Shown: piece after piece, positions 56,487 through 64,000 of the stretch
How positions within the stretch are numbered: position 1 is the stretch's first letter
Layout of the letters: the number at the start of each line of letters is the position of its first letter
NCBI GenBank assembly: GCA_964017185.1
Contig: OZ024880.1
Span: forward strand, 46,885,071-46,949,070
DNA: 64,000 bases
Source of the DNA: Rugalucina vietnamica
Lineage: Eukaryota > Mollusca > Bivalvia > Lucinida > Lucinidae
Reading direction: 5' to 3'
Translations under genes and position numbers: made by a program
Notes under the pieces: model-generated
Told to the model about the DNA's origin: nothing
The model's input: the letters and a program-made list of their open reading frames with translations, nothing else
The model's database searches: none

Positions 56487-58479
56487 TTTGATTTAAGGTG
56501 TATTCATGATAATAGCTTGCAAAAACCTTTGACAGTTTTCATTGTCTTTAAATGTGACTGTGCCTCTTTTTCCATCTTCAAACAGTACTTTCAACCAAGT
56601 TTGGGCAGCAAAAACAGTCAAACAACAAATTTATAGACAAAATTTTGAAACCATAGCACTTTTTGTGATAAAAATTTGTATTTTTTTACTTTCATTTTTG
56701 TGCCTACATGATCACGTGATCTGTAAAACTTGACTGTCAAATTTTAGATTGAACAATTTCCCTTAAATTCTAAAACAATTAGACCCACTTTATGTCGTTA
56801 TCTTAGAACAGCATAAACTTTTGGCATTTTGCCTACTGGTAGTACATGTCGAAATGCCGTTCATTCGAGTTGATAATTGTCATTTTGAAAACCAAAAATT
56901 TGCCCCCAACCTTCAAATAAGTTTCTCTGACTGGTGTATGAAGCATATTATTTTCGGACATCTGATTTCATCATATTTGCTGATGAAAGTGGAATATGCT
57001 TAACTTTATGCCAATAGTATATATAACCATATAACGTTCAAACATCTCTTCTGAAACCGTATGGGCAATCAAAGTTAAATTACATGTATACGAATAAAAT
57101 AAAACTGAAATCCTTTAAGAGCAATGAGCATATTAATGAGAAAAAGGATGGACCATACCGCGGTTTCGGCTACTCAAGCCTCTTCAGTGATATATTTGCT
57201 TGTTTGAACTGATGCTTTACGTCCCAGTCAACAGCAATGGTCTTGTCGGTACGTTGCCTCCATTTATGGGACTTTTACCCAACATTAGGATGTCGTGACA
57301 CTCAAAATGTGCTTCATAAATATACTATGCAAAATAAATTTAGCAATTTTTGATGTTGCATATATTTTTGATCACCTTAGAGCAATTTTGGACATTTCTT
57401 TAATTTAAATGACAAGAACGGTGTCTTAGGCGCACGATACGATTAATTTTTAAACTCCATCCTTTAAAGAGGCTTCTGGAACAACCAAGAAATACAGAAA
57501 GGGTGTGAATGCAAGCAGCCTACTTTCTGTAAGTCCATTAGGCCCATCCTTTTCACCCCTTCTTTATGAACGTTGTTGATTATGTGACAAGTGAGATTGG
57601 GCTTTTTCGGAAAAAAACTTTACCTGCCAAAAGAACGACGTCAACGCGACGTCAAGTGGTCGAAATTGCCTTAATTTCGGGTTACTTGGTTTCCATGAAT
57701 TTTCATAAAAACAAAAGACAAACAAAGCACAATGTAGCCAATATCGCGGTCAGTAACACTTTAAAGATTCAGAGCCATAACGCGTCATGCTAGTGAGATA
57801 ACACTGACGTTAAACGCATTATTTAAGCTCACGTTATGAAGCCAAGATAGGCAATTTTGCAACATCTCTTTATTTTAACATATCGCATCAGACATTTAAA
57901 TTCATTGTCGATTTTTGGGAAATTCCAATTAGAAACGTAACTGTAAGGCGATAATGTAGGAGCAAAAGAAATAACGTCGAATTCAAAAACTTTGTTTTTC
58001 TTTGTTTTGATGACTAAACCGTTGCTTAAGCATGATTTTGGTTTCCCACTTTAAGCAGACCTGCAAGTTTTGATCATGTGCCTTAAATTGTAACGTCACG
58101 TCAGTATCGCCGTAAGGTTTGATTTTTTCGAAATTTTCCGCTTGCAAGTTCTTGCCGAAAGGTTACCACTAACACCCATATTCCAAAATATGACTTTTAT
58201 TCATTATGTGCAGAGACTGGCGAATGTTACGAAAATTGCTAAATTTATTTTGCCTAGTATATAACCACCCAACTAAGCCATTAAGGCTTATATGTTTGGA
58301 CATTGATGTCGATCTACTCCTTAGTCGGAAATAAGGCTTTTCGCGAGTTGGTGAGCAAATATTGACAGAGTTAATAAAACTCGAACAAGGACGACCGACC
58401 GACCTAGCTGCTGGACACGAGGAACACAGAAAAATACTCAATTTAATTTTCTTCCATTCTTTGACCTCTCATTAAAAAT
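56487..58479. other. No gene seen; small repeat fragments
   Basis: About 57013-57075 resembles part of an AGCTCACC-element unit (AACGTTCAAACATCTC, CAATCAAAGT). About 57150-57240 resembles a LINE/SINE 3' end (GGTTTCGGCTACTCAAGCCT, TTTACGTCCCAGTCAACAGC). Open frames are short. Confidence 0.4.
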
Positions 58480-58714
58480 GAGCCTGTGCATGAGAAAACC
58501 AACAATTTGCATATGCGAAAACAAAGACGCAGATCAGCTGTGCAGTAACTGCACAGCTGATCAGCGCCTTTGTTTTCGCTACACGGATAGTACAATCCCT
58601 CTTCTTCTTAAATCTGAAATTTCAAGCTTCTTACCATCTTCTGTGCTTGTACAGCTCGGTTTGTATCAGACCTGGTCGGAACCCCAAATTGTTGGTTTTC
58701 TCACGCACAGGCTC
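58480..58714 (+). mobile_element. GAGCC-MITE copy 14
   Basis: Full-length with an intact central hairpin, flanked by AAAT on both sides. Confidence 0.9.
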
Positions 58715-58948
58715 AAATAATTTTCCAGACCGTTCATCAAGAGGATATGGTTACATGCTTGTATTTTCGGAAAGTATAGGAATAGTGAAAATCTCTAACG
58801 AAAACAAAGATGCTGAACAATACCTGCATAGTTGATGATTTGTCCCCTTTCTCTTGTCGCCACACATACGTGCTCGTATATAGCCAGCACGGAAATTACA
58901 AAGTCAATTCCATTATCTTGTTTTGATATCCTGCTTGGATAATCAATT

Positions 58949-59136
58949 GAGCCTGTTCGTGAGAAAACCAACAATTTGAGCTTCGACCAGGTCCGACACA
59001 AACCGAGCTGTACAGTCACAGAAGATGGTTAGAGGATGGGAACTTTGGATTTAGAAAGTAGAGGATTTTTATAGCGAAAACAAAGGCGCCTTTGTTTTCG
59101 CCTATGCAGATTGTTTGTTTTCCCATGCTGCGGCTC
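58949..59136 (-). mobile_element. GAGCC-MITE copy 15 (reverse, shortened centre)
   Basis: Flanked by AATT on both sides. The central region is reduced to AAAACAAAGGCGCCTTTGTT. With copy 14 it forms an opposite-facing pair 234 bp apart. Confidence 0.88.
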
Positions 59137-60528
59137 AATTATCAATCGAAGTACACTTCCCATCCATTGTTGTATCTTTGTCTTTCACTCATTTATACCA
59201 AGGGCAAGCCCCAACTCAACTGTGTGATGTAACCCAAAATTAAATTTAAACTTGTTTAATACCGACAAGAATAGAGACACATAATTATGCCCAGTATCAT
59301 TCGACTCCCCTGAGGTGTCTTCATATAGACGAAACCATGGTAGGGTTATTAACATCAGCGTGATTCCCAAGAACAAGACTACGGAGCCAAATGGGACAAC
59401 AGCCAAGTCTTAACTACTCTTTTATAAGTCTTCAGATAAATAGGATAAAATATGAATGTGTTAAAAAAACTTTTCAAATCATATTTTGTTGAGAAACAAC
59501 CTTTTACCAGAATTTTAATTCAGTCTACACTCAGCAGCATTCAACGCTGTAATTAAGAACAAGATTTTGTCAAATAGCAAGTTGACAGACGACGCTCAAT
59601 CTGGGGCCATTATGTGCAGTTGAGCTTTGACTCAGGTGAGCTAACTAAAAGTCGAGAAGGGTTGACGTAAATGCCAGCATACGTCTTTGCTTACCCGTAT
59701 TGTGAAACGGCATTCTTTCACATGACCAGCACTGTATTGTTAATTGATATTATCAATTGAGGCTATTCGATGACTCCTACAAAAACACTCTCAGTCACTG
59801 TTTTAACAGAATTTGTCATAATATGGATCTTTACTCGAGTTTAAAGCGACACTTGCCGCGCAGTAGTATTATCATCTATTTTCTATTTCCCTAAATGGAC
59901 GATAGAACTTTAGGCACTTGAGTGTAACACGACATCACAGAAATATCAAAATATAATGTATGATATTATTATATCCATTCCGTCTGATACTTATTTGACA
60001 TAGTTCTTCGTATCTCAACCTTTTCTGTGGTGGTTCTTACTGATGTTCAGTTGATGTTGATTTTTTGTGCTGTTTGCACCGTATGTTCGTTTTCATATTT
60101 TTAGTTAAGTTTGGGTAACTACACTCGGCTTACGACATGTTTTCTTAGTATAAGTACCTAATTGTTGATTTAGCTTTTCTCACCTTTGTTTTTGGAGTGG
60201 GAAGTTCTTTCTGATCGCACCATTTCCTGATCATTGCCTACTTTTCCTACTTTTACCTTTAGCAGCACCAAACCTTACAAGTGCCATCGAGAGATATTTA
60301 AAAACCAACAGCACAATAAAAGGTAATGTATATTTTCCATTGCTTAAAAAATTATTATGAGGTCGCAAAAGTAAAGTTTTAACATCCTATTCAACAATTT
60401 TTCAGTCATACAGGGCAACCATTTCCTTGGTAGTACTAGTTAAATGGGAGAAAAAAATATCTTTTCCAACGACCCAACCAGATGGAGGTATGTTTTGAAC
60501 ACCGCATCCCTTGGTTGCGAGACTATAT
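59137..60528. other. No gene seen
   Basis: Unassigned intergenic or intronic sequence. A small exon-like open segment at 60263-60322 could not be joined in phase to the next exon. Confidence 0.4.
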
Positions 60529-60736
60529 GAGCCTTCGCAAGAGAAAAACCAACAATTTGTATACCCGAAAACAAAGACGTAGATCAGCGCCTTTGTTTTC
60601 GCCACTCGGATAGTACAATTCCTCTTCTACCTATATCCAAAGTTTCAAGCGTCTAACTTTTCTCTGTGACTGTACAGCCTGGTTTGTGTCGGACCTGGTC
60701 ATAACCCAAATTGTAGGTATTCTCATGCACAGGCTC
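60529..60736 (+). mobile_element. GAGCC-MITE copy 16
   Basis: Flanked by ATAT on both sides. The centre is shortened: one arm of the hairpin is largely missing. Confidence 0.88.
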
Positions 60737-61310
60737 ATATATCTATCACAAGACTAGCAAGAAACTTAAAAACATTCTGAAGCTAATATATCAGTGGTCT
60801 GACAAGTATGGCTTTAACCATTACCCGAGGATAACCTTACAGAATACAAACATGGAGATGTTTTGTTACGCGTACGATATAGTATAAAAACAATCTGTAG
60901 TAAGTTAATTTGTTACCCGGCTACCAAATGGTATGTTTGCTTTTGCATCTTTCTAAAAGTACATCGGTCATCTGAAGTTTGGTGCTACAGAGTGACGGGT
61001 TTGTTATGATACATTTAGCCAATGAAATGATGGAATAATGCGTATAAAATGATGGAATAATGCGTATATAATTTTATTTAAAAATATGCCGCTTTAGATT
61101 GTGGAATAAACGAAAAACATGATAGATTAATTTCATGATATTTTCCTATTCTTTAAGTTTGTCGTCTTTTCGAGAGGCGAGTTTGAAAATCTGGCTTTCT
61201 TCGAAAAAAAAAGGACATTGCTTCTCAAAAAGTGTTAATATTTGCTATCATTTGACTATTATTTTCAGTAACTAGTCAAGTCAACTATATACTGTGATTT
61301 TACATTTCAG

Positions 61311-62132
61311 ATTAGTTTAGAGCCCACAACATCCATAATCGGCGGCCCTTCGTGGCTTAATGATACTGACTATCCTATGAGTCGACCTGATCAAAACATC
61401 GCAATGTACACAATGACGGAACGACGTAGTGGCAAATTACCCAGGGAAAGGGAAAAAGAGCAAGCAGAAAATGATAAAATAGACATGGATAGTGAACGTG
61501 AAGCTGCAGAACAAAACTCAAACGAATCAGTAAGAAACGAAAGCAGTGAAAATGTGTCTGAAACTGATAAGCCACGCCCAAAGTTGACAACTTTAGCAGA
61601 TCTAATACATGTTTGTCGTGATCGCGGTTTACAAGTGTTTAATGATAAACATAACCAACCGGAGGCTGATAAACTCTGGTTAAAAGCAAGGAATTGGGTC
61701 AAGACTGGACACAAACCGTCAGTGAGGACGCCAAGCCCATCGGCGCGAAGAAGTCGAAAATCACATCGGAGCGTCAGGTCAGGGCGGACAGATTCGACGC
61801 GAAGCCGACATAGCAAGTATAGCAGACGATCCAAGAAATCAGGCAGGCGTGATGGAAGAAAAAGTCGCATGAGTTACGCTGACTCACCTTCTACAGGTCG
61901 CCATGACTACGGAACAGAGGGCAGCTATAATGACTCCGACTCAAACTCTATACATAGGAAAGCGTCCACTCTACGGTCAGTAAGACGACGGCATACACGT
62001 GCTAGCTCGTCTGGACATCGCTCGTCTGCTTTCACAGGACATGATACACTGACAGTGGGTTCTACTCGTAACCGAATGTCGGCCAACTCCAGACGTGAAA
62101 CCATGACACGGTCATCAGTCCTCAGCGTTTTG
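61311..62132 (+). CDS. Exon a of the unrecognised Ser/Arg-rich protein
   Basis: Acceptor TTTTACATTTCAG, donor TTG/GTATGT at 62133. The antisense open frame here (61391-61870) is a shadow. Confidence 0.8.
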
Positions 62133-62227
62133 GTATGTAATTTGTCGTCATTATAATTTTTGCATATTTGTTATCGATTTCTTCGTCGTTGTTACCCTCG
62201 TTGTCGTCGTCGTCGTCGTCGTCGTCG

Positions 62228-62269
<42 letters not shown>

Positions 62270-63960
62270 ATAAATAAAAGTGGTATTTTAACTGAGAGTA
62301 AATTAAAATATAAACTAATGATCACTAGTGATAGATATAACGCGACTCTGATTGATATTTTTTTCAGGAACTTTATGACGAGAATGCTGATATTGATGCT
62401 GAAGAGGTTCTCAAGTTGCGCATGCGCAGAAAAAGCAAAAGACGAAAAGAACCTCCAGTTACAATGGACGAACGTTTGCAACTGAAACAAGAAGACATAA
62501 AGGCAAGATCACCTTATCTGCAATTAGCTGATGGTGGGCCTAGAGAAAAAGACACTAATAAGGAAATTGAAACGACTGACATGTCTAAAGATAACGAGTC
62601 CACAAGAAAGAGCGAGTCTCAAATTGTTAGTCGACAGCAGTCAAAAGTCTCACCAACACCCAGCCATGTATCAATCGTTGATAATGATGGCAAACGTGAC
62701 ATTACAAACAATGCAACCTTGAAAGAAAAAGAAACTTGCAACGTATTACCAAACACTAAGAGAGTAATCAAAGAAATACCAATGCGTGAACCCACACAGC
62801 ATGCAATTGAAACTACAACATTTGCGCGAGGGGCATCGGTGAAACCGTTTCAAGACAAAACAATGTCAAGTTCATCTGGTGCTATTTCACAAAGTTCTTC
62901 TAGCCACCCAAAGGAATTCAGTTCTTGCGTTTCATTGAATGATCAGAAAAACGATAGACAAGAACCCATGGCAAGCAACCAGAGTCAGTCTGTCTCGAGC
63001 TCCTTGAGCAATGACCCGATGTATGACGGCGGTGAATTGATCAATGAAAAAGTGATTGTGCAGAGAATTATGAATGAGATGAATTCCCGCGAGAATTACA
63101 ACATTGAAAACGTTAGTAAAGAAATAATTACCGAAAATGACTTTCTTACGAACGCTAATAACGACACCACAAGTAGTTCACATTGTAGTATAAGAGATGG
63201 AAAAATCAGTGAAAGCACGTGTGTTCCTAATAATTCGCTCTTTGATCAAGAGAGAGACTCAAAAGTTTTAAACTTTGATCAACACATCAATGAAGCAGCA
63301 TGCCTAGAGGGCTTGGACAACAATTCTCAAAGCGATTCCATGCATTTAAGCGGAGAGAGAATATTAAATAATTCAACCGATGTAAAATCTGATAAGAAGC
63401 ATCATATTTCCAATGTAGAACAGCAGTTGGCAATCGATGAGCATCTACAATTTCAAGGAGTAGCCAGCATAGAAACGACCCCAAACAATGAATGGACAAT
63501 ATCAACAGTTAATGATTCGGTAGAAAAGGACGCAGTTTCGATTAAAAATGAAGATGCCTCAAATGAAATTAAAGTGTCCGCTAACGAAAATGGAGATGAT
63601 AAATTTGCCATTTCTCTGGATGGTGATAATTTGATAGTAGAGAAACCATATATAGTTGACGAGAATGAAATTTCAACTTCGCAAAATTCGAACTCCATAA
63701 GAATGGATACAACTTACGACGATCGCAATTATGATAATAAAAGCATTGAAAAGGTGCCAAAGAAATCTTATGGAAATGGGTTTCTGGTCTCAGCTGATGT
63801 CCACACATCGGAGGGAATACCGGGCGAGAACAGCAAAAATGACGGCGATAGTGTTAAGAACGTACGTAAGTTGGAAAGCCAGGAAAGGCGATCAAGAATA
63901 CGCCATCAGTCAGTATCTACACTGTCGAAATCTGGGAGTCAATCAGCGTCGACATCCTCG
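61311..63960 (+). CDS. Unrecognised Ser/Arg- and Asn-rich protein, two exons, partial at both ends
   Basis: Join 61311-62132 and 62368-63960, both phase 0, open at both ends. The first exon (274 codons) starts ISLEPTTSIIGGPSWLNDTD, then an acidic/basic charged stretch, a short possible ordered block LTTLADLIHVCRDRGLQVF, and a long Arg/Ser/Lys-rich tail with many RS-like pairs. The second exon (531 codons) begins ELYDENADIDAEEVLKLRMR followed by RKSKRRK, then is Asn/Ser/Asp/Glu-rich without obvious folds and ends GSQSASTSS before GTAAGT. In-frame ATG 61377 could be a start, but the strong acceptor at 61301-61310 suggests upstream exons. No signal peptide or membrane segment is seen. Probably a largely disordered intracellular protein; family unknown. 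Confidence 0.8.
62202..62266. repeat. (GTC)n/(ATC)n trinucleotide tract in intron
   Basis: GTC units change to ATC units mid-tract, inside the 235-bp intron 62133-62367. This causes spurious poly-Ser and poly-Asp frames. Confidence 0.95.
62368..63960 (+). CDS. Exon b: large open frame running to the window edge
   Basis: 531 codons from acceptor TTTTTTTCAG to TCG/GTAAGT at 63961. The frame stays open to 64000 even past that donor, so the exon could also continue. Other-frame ORFs inside it are shadows. Confidence 0.82.
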
Positions 63961-64000
63961 GTAAGTGGCGATTTTTACAATTTAATTGAAAACAAAAGTC

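Noticed and set aside
60263..60322. 60-bp exon-like segment (AAPNLTSAIERYLKTNSTIK) before the last gene
   Set aside because: The only open frame ends in phase 1 and would hit a stop immediately in the 61311 exon; no compatible acceptor found.
61391..61870. 159-codon minus-strand frame
   Set aside because: Shadow of exon a of the Ser/Arg-rich protein; composition mirrors the sense strand.
62122..62490. Open frames with poly-Asp (minus) and poly-Ser (plus)
   Set aside because: Translations of the (GTC)n/(ATC)n intron tract; the true exon b begins at 62368 in another frame.

Overview
This is AT-rich, intron- and repeat-dense metazoan nuclear DNA. The long introns, TTAGGG-type repeats, tRNA- and 5S-derived SINE pieces, non-LTR retrotransposons and many short inverted-repeat (MITE-like) elements suggest a bivalve or related lophotrochozoan. 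That placement is inference from repeat style and from memory of similar bivalve repeats, not from a database search. There are no prokaryotic genes, operons or CRISPR arrays.

Left third (about 3.8-24.6 kb, + strand): one confidently recognised gene, Enhancer of polycomb (EPC1/EPC2 family, scaffold of the NuA4/TIP60 histone acetyltransferase complex). Fourteen exons were placed by family similarity, splice consensus and continuous phase. They cover 696 residues to the natural stop. Only the first ~50 residues (upstream exon or exons) are missing. Its introns hold a 4.5-kb composite satellite of GTCGAC and TTAGGG blocks, a split (TA)n tract, a cluster of a 16-bp motif, and many transposons. 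One MITE family with 4-bp AT-rich target duplications lies within about 45 bp of an exon edge in five of its six copies inside this gene, and two opposite-facing copies tightly flank exons e8-e10.

Middle (about 24.6-61.3 kb): mostly nested repeats. These include a pair of inverted TTAA-flanked elements, two architectures of element with internal tandem units (ends AGCTCGCC/GGCGAGCT and AGCTCACC/GGTGAGC), and a ~14-kb interruption that splits one such element into halves at 36.5-36.9 and 50.9-52.0 kb. Also present are an intact 729-codon non-LTR reverse transcriptase ORF and a 4-kb inverted-repeat element carrying a decayed I/Nimb-like LINE. One or two possible host exons (45.9 and 47.1 kb) lie inside the 14-kb interruption.

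Right end (61.3-64.0 kb, + strand): two phase-0 exons of an unrecognised, highly charged, Ser/Asn-rich and probably disordered protein. The second is an open frame of more than 530 codons that runs to the window edge.
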